NCBI RefSeq assembly: GCF_000245735.1
Contig: NZ_AHTH01000022.1
Location: forward strand, 1 to 64,000
Direction: 5' to 3'
From: Alishewanella jeotgali KCTC 22429
GTDB lineage: Bacteria > Pseudomonadota > Gammaproteobacteria > Enterobacterales > Alteromonadaceae
Length of the DNA stretch: 64,000 bases
Part shown: in pieces, positions 1-8,360 of the stretch
How positions within the stretch are numbered: position 1 is the stretch's first letter
How the letters are laid out: each line of letters starts with the position of its first letter
Program-made: the position numbers and the translations under genes
The notes under the pieces: model-generated
Told to the model about the DNA's origin: nothing
The model's database searches: none
Seen by the model: only the letters and a program-made list of their open reading frames with translations

Positions 1-783
1 AGCCGCAGCTAACGAAACGGGTGGAATGCTAGACTCTATGAACTTTGACGTTCCAGGGATGAGTTTCACACTCTCGGCAATTTCATTGACACGGGTTTTG
101 TGGAAATCTTTGTATAAACTGCAATCAACACGGCTGTAATTTAATACATCTTGAACGAGTGCGTGTTTAACTGCTGTTAGTCTATCTATTGCTTCGTTAT
201 TGCCATACAGCACTGAGTTAGGATCGTTCTGCGCAGTTTTGATAAAATCACTGAGTGCGCAGCATACCGTAGAAAGATATTTCTGTAGCATCATATAGTC
301 TGCAGCTGCAGTGATGTAGATGTTGAACGAATAACGCTGATTCAAGCTCATCTGTCTGCTAAGCTCTTCCACGTTTAGGTCTTCATTAAACCCCATTTTC
401 TTGACAAGCTTATAAAATTGAGACTTGACAAATGCATCAGCTCTTTTTGATTCTGAAATGAAGTTACTTTCAGAGCCAACATCATTGATGTAAATATCTC
501 TGTAAACAGAAGCCTTTACACTTGCATCTCGTTCTTCAAGAATTAATTGTTCGGCCATCTCTGACAAAGTTTGCACTTTACCATCGCTGTGTTGGTATTT
601 ATTAAGTGCAACATTTAGTTCGTTGCGCAGCCTTTCAACTTCATTTAAGAGGTTAGCTTCATTATGGATTGCCGCGTTAGCGCGATTAAGGTCCTGCTCT
701 GTAATTTGCACATAGCCTCGGTTATTCAAACCGCTGGCATTGGTACCCAAAATTTTGTCGGCCATTAGTAAGTAAACGGACAT
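1..783 (-). CDS. hypothetical protein, 3' end cut by window edge
   Basis: An uninterrupted minus-strand frame of 261 codons starts at ATG 783 and runs off the left edge. A good Shine-Dalgarno (GAGGTG) lies 7 nt upstream of this ATG, so it is preferred over the Met at codon 7. The visible part is soluble and mostly helical, with no signal peptide or membrane segment. Residues about 33-85 look like a coiled coil (NEANLLNEVERLRNELNVAL). I do not recognise a family and no catalytic motif is visible. It is transcribed away from the metalloprotease gene that follows. The 260 bases between them show no clear structure. Confidence 0.75.
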   Translation of the reverse strand, partial: MSVYLLMADKILGTNASGLNNRGYVQITEQDLNRANAAIHNEANLLNEVERLRNELNVALNKYQHSDGKVQTLSEMAEQLILEERDASVKASVYRDIYINDVGSESNFISESKRADAFVKSQFYKLVKKMGFNEDLNVEELSRQMSLNQRYSFNIYITAAADYMMLQKYLSTVCCALSDFIKTAQNDPNSVLYGNNEAIDRLTAVKHALVQDVLNYSRVDCSLYKDFHKTRVNEIAESVKLIPGTSKFIESSIPPVSLAAA

Positions 784-1049
784 AGTAAACACCTCGATTC
801 TATCGCTGGTAGTATAGCCCAAATGGGTTAGTCTTTAAGTAAGGTATCTGTTAAGCTAGCATCAGAATTTTAACTCGTCTAATGCGTTCTCATGGGTATC
901 CGCCTTATCTTTTAAGCCGTAGCTGCTAGGTTCACTGCTTTTTTAGAAAGTTGCATGCGTAAAAACCAATATCGCTGCTTTCAGGTTGTTGTTCAAGCTG
1001 AATTGATACCCTAACATAACGCCAGCTTTCGGATTTAAAGGTTATGTTA

Positions 1050-3326
1050 ATGAAAAAACAATTACTTGCAGCAACAATTACAATGTTAATCACGTCAGCC
1101 GCGTCAGCAAATAGCTGGCTGCCTGGCCATGATCATACTCAATGTGATGGTGCCGTTCACTCCCCTTTATCTGACTTGCTGTTTGCAGAGCAGGCCAAGC
1201 AGGTCGCATTAAACAAGCAAAATGCTGCGGCATTTAGCCAGGTACGTAGCAATGGTTCATCAGGTGGCGCTGTTTTTGGTAGCGGTGTTAATGTTACCAA
1301 TGTTGTCGTCGTAATGAACAAAAACTGGCTTGATAAATTTAGCGAGCAATACACCAAGGACGGAAATGGAAAGTATTTTGAGAGTGGCGCACAGCTTGCT
1401 GTAGAGCGTATTCAAAAACAATTCGACAAGCTTAATGAAGTTTTTGAGTTCCAAAAAGTAAGCACTCGACTTGTCCCAGCATATTTTGCTGTGGTAGATA
1501 ATGCCACTGCTGTTGATGGCAAAGATTTAGCAGATGCTGTTGCGTGTGTATTTAGCTCCGATGAAATCTTAGACTTCTATAACCTCACTGCTAACTGTAT
1601 TGCTAATGGCTTTGACCGTGTTAAAGATATAGCCCGTGGTAAGGTAGACCTTCTGTATTATGTTCGCGAGCAAAAATACGAGGACATTGAGTATGTTGTA
1701 GGAGGAGCCCCATATCGCGTCACAGATACTGCAGGCGGCCATGGCATCCATCGTTTCGGCTTCTCTGTTTACGATATATATATGCGGGAAGCCAAATATT
1801 TTGAGCTTTTAAAACAATCAGGTTTAATCCCCGTTAGTGAAGCTGAAGAGGGAATGCGTCAAGTTCGGTATGGCCATACACTAAATGGAGTTTTTGTTCA
1901 CGAAGTCGGCCACGCGTTTGGCGCGATGCATGAAGTTAGTGATAACGAGCCAATTACCACAGAAGCCAACCGAGCTTACGCTTGTGGACCAACCCTTTTC
2001 AGTTACCCAAGCCGTAACGAAGAGTTTCGGAATAAAAAAGCGACAATTGACTGGTCAAATGTAGGCTCATGGGAAGATCCAAATCACTACTTCTTCTCAG
2101 ATCCTGAAATCTCAGTAAGTGGCGATCCATGTGGCGTATATAGTGCAGCTAACAATATTGCTTATGTACGCGACAATGCAACGACCATCCCATTTGCTTC
2201 GACCAAAGCGGCACCAAGCGCCAGCGTCAGCTTTGTCATTAACGAGCTGGTATTAAACCGTAGCGAAGAAAAAGGCCAGGTTGTGCTGCGCCGTACTGGT
2301 GATTTATCTGCACCTAGCCATGTAAACTTGCTGGCAAAAGATGATACAGCCTGGGAGCTGCGCGATTTTAAATTTGGTTTAAAAGAAGTGGCTTTTGCTG
2401 CAGGTGAAAGTGAAAAAACCATTGAGTTCGATATTTTACCACGCTCAGAGCGTCACCCAGATACGCGCTTTGATATTATTGTGCGCCAGGCTATTGGCGC
2501 TTCGTTCACCGATACAACTGTGAGCGTAACCATTGCCAGCGACAATAAAGCGTTAAATGGTGAAGTGGGCTTTGAGCGCTCTACCCTATCGACCTTTGAG
2601 GGTGATATTTTAGAGGTGGTATTTAAACGCACCAATGGCACTGATGGTGATGCCACTTTCACTGTTACGGCTGAAGCAGGCACCGCTGTTGAAGGGGTTG
2701 ATTTTAAGCCTGTCAGTGCAACTGTGACCATTAAAGATGGCCAGGATTCGGGCACTGCAATGCTGGAGACTATTAAACGCGATACCGCCCAGGGGGCGCG
2801 TTCTTTAAAGCTGAAAATCAGCCAGGTTAATGGTGCAGCACTTGGTCAGGCCGAAGCGACAGTGACCATTGCTGATGTGACAGATGTGGTATTCGCACAA
2901 ACACAAATCAATGCTACCGAGGGTAACACCGCTACGGTTGAAATCCGCAGAAGCAACGATTTAACCCAAGCGGTAAGCGTAAATGTTAGCTCGGTGAATG
3001 GTACGGCAACAGCGGGGGTTGATTATCAGACAGTAAACCAAACGGTTAACTTTGCTGCTAATCAGACAACAGCAACGATTGTAGTGAGCTTAATTAACCG
3101 CGAGGGTACTCAGGGTATACGTTCGTTCCAGCTTAACCTGAGCAGTTCTACCGCTGGCGTATCTATCGGCTCTGCGTCCAGTGCAACAATTAACATCAGC
3201 GATGTGGCTGTGGTGCCGCCTACGACGCCAAGCCAGCCTGATAGCGGTAAATCTGGTGGTTCAACGGGTGTGTTCTTCGCCCTACCAATTTTATTACTCG
3301 CTTTATTACGAAAATACAAAGTTTAA
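1050..3326 (+). CDS. secreted zinc metalloprotease with Calx-beta repeats and GlyGly-CTERM tail
   Basis: Extracytoplasmic protease of about 758 residues. The N-terminus is a typical signal peptide (residues 1-20, ending SAASA). A metzincin zinc site HExxHxxGxxH (HEVGHAFGAMH) lies near residues 284-294. The rest is beta-rich, with at least two clear Calx-beta-like repeats (GTAVEGVDFKPV, GTATAGVDYQTV) between about 395 and 725. The last 25 residues read GGSTG, then a hydrophobic stretch, then RKYKV. This is the GlyGly-CTERM signal processed by rhombosortase, so the mature protein is probably secreted by the type II system and held at the cell surface. ATG 1050 is chosen over ATG 1044 because AAAGG at 1037-1041 is 8 nt from the former and only 2 nt from the latter. 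The substrate is unknown. Confidence 0.85.
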   Translation: MKKQLLAATITMLITSAASANSWLPGHDHTQCDGAVHSPLSDLLFAEQAKQVALNKQNAAAFSQVRSNGSSGGAVFGSGVNVTNVVVVMNKNWLDKFSEQYTKDGNGKYFESGAQLAVERIQKQFDKLNEVFEFQKVSTRLVPAYFAVVDNATAVDGKDLADAVACVFSSDEILDFYNLTANCIANGFDRVKDIARGKVDLLYYVREQKYEDIEYVVGGAPYRVTDTAGGHGIHRFGFSVYDIYMREAKYFELLKQSGLIPVSEAEEGMRQVRYGHTLNGVFVHEVGHAFGAMHEVSDNEPITTEANRAYACGPTLFSYPSRNEEFRNKKATIDWSNVGSWEDPNHYFFSDPEISVSGDPCGVYSAANNIAYVRDNATTIPFASTKAAPSASVSFVINELVLNRSEEKGQVVLRRTGDLSAPSHVNLLAKDDTAWELRDFKFGLKEVAFAAGESEKTIEFDILPRSERHPDTRFDIIVRQAIGASFTDTTVSVTIASDNKALNGEVGFERSTLSTFEGDILEVVFKRTNGTDGDATFTVTAEAGTAVEGVDFKPVSATVTIKDGQDSGTAMLETIKRDTAQGARSLKLKISQVNGAALGQAEATVTIADVTDVVFAQTQINATEGNTATVEIRRSNDLTQAVSVNVSSVNGTATAGVDYQTVNQTVNFAANQTTATIVVSLINREGTQGIRSFQLNLSSSTAGVSIGSASSATINISDVAVVPPTTPSQPDSGKSGGSTGVFFALPILLLALLRKYKV

Positions 3327-3340
3327 CGTTTGTCATAGTA

Positions 3341-3363
3341 AAGGCCCCGGTAAACAGGGCCTT
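3341..3363 (+). terminator. hairpin after metalloprotease gene
   Basis: AAGGCCC (3341-3347) pairs with GGGCCTT (3357-3363) around a 9-nt loop, 15 bases after the protease stop codon. The following tract is only moderately T-rich (CTGTT), so termination may be incomplete. The rest of the gap up to 3557 shows nothing else. Confidence 0.55.
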
Positions 3364-3557
3364 CTGTTAAAAACGTCTGCTAGTAATATCGGGTTCTGAT
3401 TCAGGAGTCTACCTATCTGCCATAGAGATTATATTTTGCTGATCATTGGCAAAACGTGTTATTACTCAAATAAGTACATAAATTGACCGCTAAGGCTATC
3501 GTTTCTGCAGAAGATCAGCCATAGTAAGCCTTATCTACTGTCATACACGTAATCGCT

Positions 3558-4319
3558 ATGAAATGGTTGTTGGGGGCTTTGCTGCTAAGCGCGAGTCTTG
3601 TACTGAGGGCGGAAAGCCTGATCATGTACACCGAGCATTTTCCTCCTTATAGTTTTGAGCAGAATCAGCAAATTACTGGCCTTAACACTGAGCTGGTGCG
3701 GCGTAGTTGTCAGATTGCCAAGATCCAGTGTGAGTTCCGCTTATTGCCCTGGCTACGTGCTTACGAAGCGGCGCAAAATGATCCCAAAGCCGGTTTGTAC
3801 TCCACCTCACGCAATCCATTGCGGGAAGACGCTTTTCAATGGGTTGGGCCGCTGGCCCATGCCAGTGCCAATATGTACTGGTTAAAATCCCGCCCTGATG
3901 CACCGCCCCGTACCCTGGAGCAGGCAAAGCAGTATATCGTTGCTGTTGCCCGTGGCGATGTTTATGAGCTGTACCTGCAAAGTATGGGCTTTGAAGTCGA
4001 TGTCAATTTATTGCGGTTTAATAGTAAATCCGATGCGGTACTGCCGTTTTTGCATGGTAAGGTCGACTTGCTGATTGCCTCGGAACTGATTCTGCCGGTA
4101 TGGTTGGGCCAGCATCAGCAGCAACTCAGTGCAGTGGAAGCGGTAATCGATTTATCGGCCGTTGGGCATAATTATCTGGCATTACACCCACAACTGCCGT
4201 TGGAGCAAGTGCAGCGGTTACAGCAAGCGCTGGATCAGCTAAAAGCCAGTAGTGAATATCAGCAACTGATGCAGCACTTTTTACAACCCAAGCCATCCCT
4301 GATCCCCGCTCATCCGTAA
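3558..4319 (+). CDS. periplasmic solute-binding protein, family 3 (orphan)
   Basis: A 253-residue protein resembling SBP_bac_3/PF00497 periplasmic amino-acid-binding proteins. A short signal peptide (residues 1-18) precedes a core opening with the typical TEHFPPYSFEQ strand and a later GKVDLLIA-like segment. No permease or ATPase genes are adjacent. As with many such orphans in Alteromonadales-like genomes, it may not serve an ABC transporter, and the ligand cannot be read from the sequence. A second, divergent member of the same family lies at 18986-19828. Confidence 0.75.
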   Translation: MKWLLGALLLSASLVLRAESLIMYTEHFPPYSFEQNQQITGLNTELVRRSCQIAKIQCEFRLLPWLRAYEAAQNDPKAGLYSTSRNPLREDAFQWVGPLAHASANMYWLKSRPDAPPRTLEQAKQYIVAVARGDVYELYLQSMGFEVDVNLLRFNSKSDAVLPFLHGKVDLLIASELILPVWLGQHQQQLSAVEAVIDLSAVGHNYLALHPQLPLEQVQRLQQALDQLKASSEYQQLMQHFLQPKPSLIPAHP

Positions 4320-4484
4320 AACGTAGCATGGCATTGGTGTCACGGTTTTGTCATGTGCTGGCGCTAAGTTAAGATTTTCTGCACTGTCTGGACATTGAAA
4401 TTGTCAGCGCTAGCCCAAACCTTTGTGCTGGCTGACTAAGGCGAACTTTGCGACGCGCCGGTGGTCTGTTTTGACGCTACGACG

Positions 4485-4571
4485 TATCAATCAAAGCTGA
4501 GCGTTATCAATTAAAGCGATTAGCATGATTTGTTTTATTCGTTTTAAATGCTAATCATGCTTGGCTACACT
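4485..4571 (+). promoter_or_regulatory. ahpC upstream control region: tandem direct repeat, inverted repeat and -10
   Basis: Three signals are stacked in the 300-base gap before ahpC. First, a direct repeat TATCAAT(C/T)AAAGC at 4485-4497 and 4505-4517, with a 20-bp period (two helical turns). Second, a perfect inverted repeat GATTAGCAT / ATGCTAATC at 4518-4526 and 4548-4556. Third, a -10-like TACACT at 4566-4571 with no good -35, because the inverted repeat occupies that place. This is the layout of a promoter activated by a regulator bound over the -35. OxyR is the obvious candidate for ahpC, but the ATAG-N7-CTAT consensus is not clearly matched. Bases 4320-4484 show nothing definite. Confidence 0.45.
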
Positions 4572-4619
4572 AGCCAGCGTTGAAACATTAACTGTTTTAT
4601 TAACTGTAAGGAGCAACAC

Positions 4620-5186
4620 ATGTCTTCATTAATCAATACCAAAATCAAGCCGTTTAAAGCGACTGCTTACCATCAGGGTAAATTTGTACCAGTAACTGAC
4701 CAGGATTTATTAGGTAAGTGGACTGTTGTTTGCTTCTACCCGGCTGACTTCACTTTCGTTTGTCCAACAGAATTAGGCGACTTGGCTGACTTCTATGCTA
4801 AGTTCCAGGAAATCGGTGTTGAAGTGTACTCAGTATCAACTGACACCCACTTCACGCACAAAGCCTGGCACGATGCGTCAGAAACGATCAAGAAAATCAA
4901 CTACCCAATGCTGGCTGACCCAACTGGTACTATCACCCGCAACTTCGGCGTGATGATCGAAGAAGAAGGTCTGGCACTGCGTGGTACCTTCGTCATCAAC
5001 CCAGAGGGTGTGATCAAGGTATGTGAAATCCATGACCTGGGTATTGGCCGTTCAGCTGCTGAGCTGTTCCGTAAAGTACAAGCTGCTCAGTACGTTGCTA
5101 ATCACGATGGTGAAGTGTGCCCAGCTAAGTGGACTCCAGGTGAGAAGACGTTAGCGCCTTCTCTGGATCTGGTTGGTAAGATCTAA
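4620..5186 (+). CDS. ahpC: alkyl hydroperoxide reductase subunit C (typical 2-Cys peroxiredoxin)
   Basis: Cytoplasmic peroxiredoxin of 188 residues, the usual length, that reduces H2O2, alkyl hydroperoxides and probably peroxynitrite. The peroxidatic cysteine is C48 in FTFVCPTE. The resolving cysteine is C167 in GEVCPAKW. It is re-reduced by AhpF, encoded 178 bases downstream. AAGGAG at 4608-4613 lies 6 nt before the ATG. The spacer to ahpF contains three hairpins (see 5241-5308), which may set the higher AhpC:AhpF ratio usual for this system. Confidence 0.97.
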   Translation: MSSLINTKIKPFKATAYHQGKFVPVTDQDLLGKWTVVCFYPADFTFVCPTELGDLADFYAKFQEIGVEVYSVSTDTHFTHKAWHDASETIKKINYPMLADPTGTITRNFGVMIEEEGLALRGTFVINPEGVIKVCEIHDLGIGRSAAELFRKVQAAQYVANHDGEVCPAKWTPGEKTLAPSLDLVGKI

Positions 5187-5240
5187 GTTTGATGCAACTT
5201 GCAGGCAACTGCAGTGTTGTAAGCTGATTACAGCCCCTCG

Positions 5241-5308
5241 GTGAAGCTGTAATCCAGCTTCACACTGCCAAAGGAAACTTTGGTGTCTGGCCGGTGGAAA
5301 CACTGGCC
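5241..5308 (+). promoter_or_regulatory. three consecutive hairpins in the ahpC-ahpF spacer
   Basis: Hairpin 1: GTGAAGCTG (5241-5249) with CAGCTTCAC (5255-5263), 9 bp, 5-nt loop. Hairpin 2: CCAAAG (5268-5273), GAAA loop, CTTTGG (5278-5283). Hairpin 3: GGCCGGTG (5289-5296), GAAA loop, CACTGGCC (5301-5308), 8 bp with one G-U pair. None has a U-tract, so they look less like terminators than like mRNA-stability or processing elements between two co-transcribed genes. Two adjacent GNRA tetraloops argue for folding as RNA. Confidence 0.6.
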
Positions 5309-5364
5309 CGATCCTCCCTTGCCTTGCTGCGCCGCGACTTTCAGTTTTTAAGGACTTATTCTCT

Positions 5365-6909
5365 ATGTTAGATACTAACCTGAAGCAACAATTACAAACC
5401 TATCTGCAAAACCTGAAAACCGAGGTTGAGCTGGTGGTATCTTTAGATGATAGCGCCAAAGCAGCCGAGGTAAGTGAACTGGCAACTGAGATTGCCGAAT
5501 TATCGAATTTAGTCACCTATCGTCGTGACGATAGTCTGGCACAGCGCAAACCGGCGATGTTAGTGCGCTCTGTGGCGAAAAATACGCAAATTACCTTTGC
5601 CGGTGTTCCGCTTGGCCATGAATTTACCTCTTTAGTTTTGGCGTTACTGCATTCCGGTGGTCACCCGATCAAGATCGAAGCCGATCTGATTGAGCAAATT
5701 AAAAATATCAGCGGCAACTTTAAGTTTGAGACCTATGTGTCCTTAAGCTGCCAGACCTGTCCGGAAGTGGTGCAGGCGCTGAATATTATGTCGGCGATTA
5801 ACCCGAACATCACTAACGTGATGATTGACGGTGCCATGTTCCAGGATGAAGTTGCAGCCAAAAATATTATGGCGGTGCCCTCGGTATACCTGAATGGTGA
5901 GTTGTTCTCTCAGGGGGCCATTACGCTGGAGAAAATTATCCAGAAAATTGACGTTAACGCCGAAAAACGTCAGGCCGAAGCACTGAAAAACAAAGCGGAA
6001 TTTGATGTGTTAGTGGTCGGCGGTGGCCCTGCTGGCGCAGCAGCGTCAATTTATGCTGCCCGTAAAGGCTTAAATACCGGGATCGTGGCCGAGCGCTTTG
6101 GTGGCCAGGTCGCAGATACCGTCGGCATTGAAAACTTTATTTCGGTGAAGTACACCGAGGGTCCAAAGCTGGTAGCCGGTTTAGAAGCCCATGTGCGTGA
6201 ATACGACGTGGATATCATGAATAACCAGCGTGCGGTGAAACTGCGCAAAACCGATAAGGTTGAACTGGAGCTGGCCAATGGTGCGGTACTGAAAAGTAAA
6301 ACCCTGATTTTAAGCCCGGGCGCCCGCTGGCGCGAAATGAATGTGCCGGGTGAACAGGAATACCGTGGTAAAGGTGTCGCTTATTGTCCGCACTGTGACG
6401 GCCCGCTGTTTAAGGGCAAGAAAGTCGCTGTGATCGGTGGTGGTAACTCCGGTATTGAGGCGGCCATTGACCTGGCAGGTATCGTTGAGCACGTGACAGT
6501 ACTGGAATTCGCCGCTGAGCTGCGGGCCGATGCGGTACTGGTGAAAAAAGCCAACTCCATGGGCAATATCACCATTATTACCGAAGCCCAGACCACTGAA
6601 GTGACAGGTGACGGCACCCGGGTGGACGGTATTAACTATACCGATCGGAAAACCGGAGAAGCGAAACGGATTGAACTGGCAGGTATTTTTGTGCAGATCG
6701 GTCTGGTACCTAATACTGAGTGGTTACGTGGAGCAGTGGAATTATCGCCGCGTGGCGAGATTATCGTGGATAAGCGTGGTCAAACCTCGATCCCTGGCGT
6801 CTTTGCCGCCGGTGATGCTACTACAGCGCCCTATAAGCAAATTATCATTGCCATGGGTGCCGGTGCTAATGCGTCTTTGGGCGCATTCGACTACCTGATC
6901 CGTCACTAA
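5365..6909 (+). CDS. ahpF: alkyl hydroperoxide reductase subunit F (NADH:peroxiredoxin reductase)
   Basis: FAD-containing disulfide reductase of 514 residues (family about 520) that passes electrons from NADH to AhpC. The N-terminal double-thioredoxin-fold domain carries a CxxC at C129/C132 (SCQTCPEV). The FAD Rossmann motif GGGPAG is at 219-224. The redox-active CPHC is at 341-344, and the NADH-binding GGGNSG at 358-363. All electron-relay cysteines are present. AAGGA at 5350-5354 precedes the ATG by 10 nt. The gene follows ahpC on the same strand and is closed by a strong terminator at 6952-6978. Confidence 0.97.
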   Translation: MLDTNLKQQLQTYLQNLKTEVELVVSLDDSAKAAEVSELATEIAELSNLVTYRRDDSLAQRKPAMLVRSVAKNTQITFAGVPLGHEFTSLVLALLHSGGHPIKIEADLIEQIKNISGNFKFETYVSLSCQTCPEVVQALNIMSAINPNITNVMIDGAMFQDEVAAKNIMAVPSVYLNGELFSQGAITLEKIIQKIDVNAEKRQAEALKNKAEFDVLVVGGGPAGAAASIYAARKGLNTGIVAERFGGQVADTVGIENFISVKYTEGPKLVAGLEAHVREYDVDIMNNQRAVKLRKTDKVELELANGAVLKSKTLILSPGARWREMNVPGEQEYRGKGVAYCPHCDGPLFKGKKVAVIGGGNSGIEAAIDLAGIVEHVTVLEFAAELRADAVLVKKANSMGNITIITEAQTTEVTGDGTRVDGINYTDRKTGEAKRIELAGIFVQIGLVPNTEWLRGAVELSPRGEIIVDKRGQTSIPGVFAAGDATTAPYKQIIIAMGAGANASLGAFDYLIRH

Positions 6910-6951
6910 GCAACCGTTTTACATAGCCTGGGATACTCTCTCATCCCTTTT

Positions 6952-6978
6952 GGCGGCACCTTTGGTGCCGCCTTTTTT
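6952..6978 (+). terminator. intrinsic terminator of ahpF
   Basis: Perfect 9-bp stem GGCGGCACC (6952-6960) / GGTGCCGCC (6964-6972), TTT loop, followed by six Ts (6973-6978). A degenerate copy of the same sequence occurs at 8170-8213. Confidence 0.92.
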
Positions 6979-7095
6979 ATGATGCCTATCGTGTAATGTA
7001 ACCAATATTGGTGCTAATACATTCAAAAAGTAGAACTGATTTGAACCAGGTAATATCGCTGGAATTAACTAATTTTGCACTCTAGAGAGTGCTAT

Positions 7096-8043
7096 TCAGC
7101 ATCGGTAGTTCACAGTGCATTGTTTGCCATCATTGCTACAAGAAAACGAGTCAGGTAAGCAAATGTTGCCTCCTTTATCATCAATAATCTTAATTCCAAT
7201 TTTAGCCAAATAGTCAGCTAAAGCATGCAAATCAATTGCATTTTTATCAACAACGTAATTGCGAGCTTCTACAGGGTTATGTGGAATTCGCTTGCCATTT
7301 GCATCTGTCGCGACTGGTACGTTCGCTAATGTAACATTTAGCAGCAGTCCATCGGTCAGATCATTGGTAAAATTGAAGTTAAATTTGAGCTGGCTACCAT
7401 CCGAAAACACAACTGTAGAGCTTGTTCCAGTGCTTAAAGAGGTAGTGACAGAAAATATAGAATTGACGCCTAGCTGCAAGTTGGCTGCCAGTGTTTCCGC
7501 AATCGCTCTCGTATCAAAAATTGCGCGCTGTAACCCAGCATGTTGGTTGTTCAAAAAATGACTAAAGCTGCTAGAGAAAGCATCAGGATACTGCAATGCT
7601 TCTGCAGCACTACGATAAGGGAATGTATCTGGTAGTAAAATTTTACTGCCGGTTAGAACAGTTTTTAAATCTTCAATGGTCCTACGGTAAGCTAAAAGCT
7701 GTTGCTGAGTTTGTTCCTCATTGGCTAGCGTTACGCGATTCAGGTTCAACTGTATTTTATCGTCGGTGTTTCGAGGTCCAGCAGAGTGACGAATTACCTC
7801 CGCTTGATATAAATGATACTCTGCATTACTGATATTAAGTACTTTTATTTGGTGATTTCCAGTAGGCATTCTCATTGCCACTTGTTCTGCAGCAGCCTTC
7901 ATATAAGCTGAAGAGCAGTCATTACATGCAACCAAAGATGTCTGCGCAGCTACTGATGAGATAGATAAACTAAGAAAAAATACTGGGTATAAGAACCTCC
8001 ATATTCCGTAGGCTATGGATGGACGTAAATTGGTATTGTTCAT
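7096..8043 (-). CDS. secreted hypothetical protein with Cys-rich C-terminus
   Basis: Protein of 315 residues that I do not recognise. It begins with a long signal peptide (about residues 1-34, ending SSVAAQ), followed by a CNDC pair. The final 25 residues hold four cysteines (NICLPDSFSC, KQCTVNYRC), suggesting disulfides in a periplasmic or secreted product. The middle is beta-rich, with several T/S/V runs. An AGAG Shine-Dalgarno lies about 7 nt before ATG 8043. Codon use looks AT-richer than in neighbouring genes. The gene points against ahpF and cysG and sits between two copies of the ahpF terminator sequence, so it may be a recent insertion. A palindrome GCACTCT-AG-AGAGTGC (7077-7092) just beyond the stop lacks a T-run. 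Confidence 0.7.
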   Translation of the reverse strand: MNNTNLRPSIAYGIWRFLYPVFFLSLSISSVAAQTSLVACNDCSSAYMKAAAEQVAMRMPTGNHQIKVLNISNAEYHLYQAEVIRHSAGPRNTDDKIQLNLNRVTLANEEQTQQQLLAYRRTIEDLKTVLTGSKILLPDTFPYRSAAEALQYPDAFSSSFSHFLNNQHAGLQRAIFDTRAIAETLAANLQLGVNSIFSVTTSLSTGTSSTVVFSDGSQLKFNFNFTNDLTDGLLLNVTLANVPVATDANGKRIPHNPVEARNYVVDKNAIDLHALADYLAKIGIKIIDDKGGNICLPDSFSCSNDGKQCTVNYRC

Positions 8044-8169
8044 TACGGCTCTTTTACTGGTTCAGACGGTTTAAATGTGTCTTATTAATGACCAATGCTA
8101 GTTCATCAATAGGGTTTGATCAATATTTATGCTTTTTGTGGTTATTGTGTTTATTTTTCTGCAGCTTTG

Positions 8170-8213
8170 TCTCATCCCGTTCGGGGGTACCTTTGGTTGC
8201 CGCCTTTTTTATG
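8170..8213 (+). repeat. degenerate second copy of the ahpF terminator sequence
   Basis: Bases 8170-8213 match 6939-6981 in blocks: TCTCATCCC, ACCTTTGG, then GCCGCCTTTTTTATG, with small differences between. The left copy keeps a perfect stem; this copy has a disturbed stem (GGGGGTACC / GGTTGCCGCC) but keeps the T-run. The pair is a direct repeat of about 43 bp, 1.23 kb apart, bracketing the secreted hypothetical gene. The rest of the 317-base gap 8044-8360 is AT-rich and shows no gene. Confidence 0.75.
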
Positions 8214-8360
8214 TCTGCGTAATTTTTAAGAAAGTTGAGTATAAGAGCATTTGTTTTTGATAGCCTTTGGTTATAACTGAGCGCAAATTGCTATTTCCGC
8301 TTTGCCGCGCTGCTGGGTAAGCTGTTAGCCTGATGATAAAGGCTGCAACCCGAGGCGACT

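Noticed and set aside
4518-4556. A definite OxyR site at ahpC
   Set aside because: The outer half-sites can be spaced to fit a 37-bp OxyR site, but the two inner half-sites do not match. Kept only as a general operator candidate.
8019-8222. A 67-codon plus-strand ORF in the gap before cysG
   Set aside because: It opposes the start of the secreted gene, has biased hydrophobic composition from AT-rich DNA, and runs through the degenerate terminator copy.
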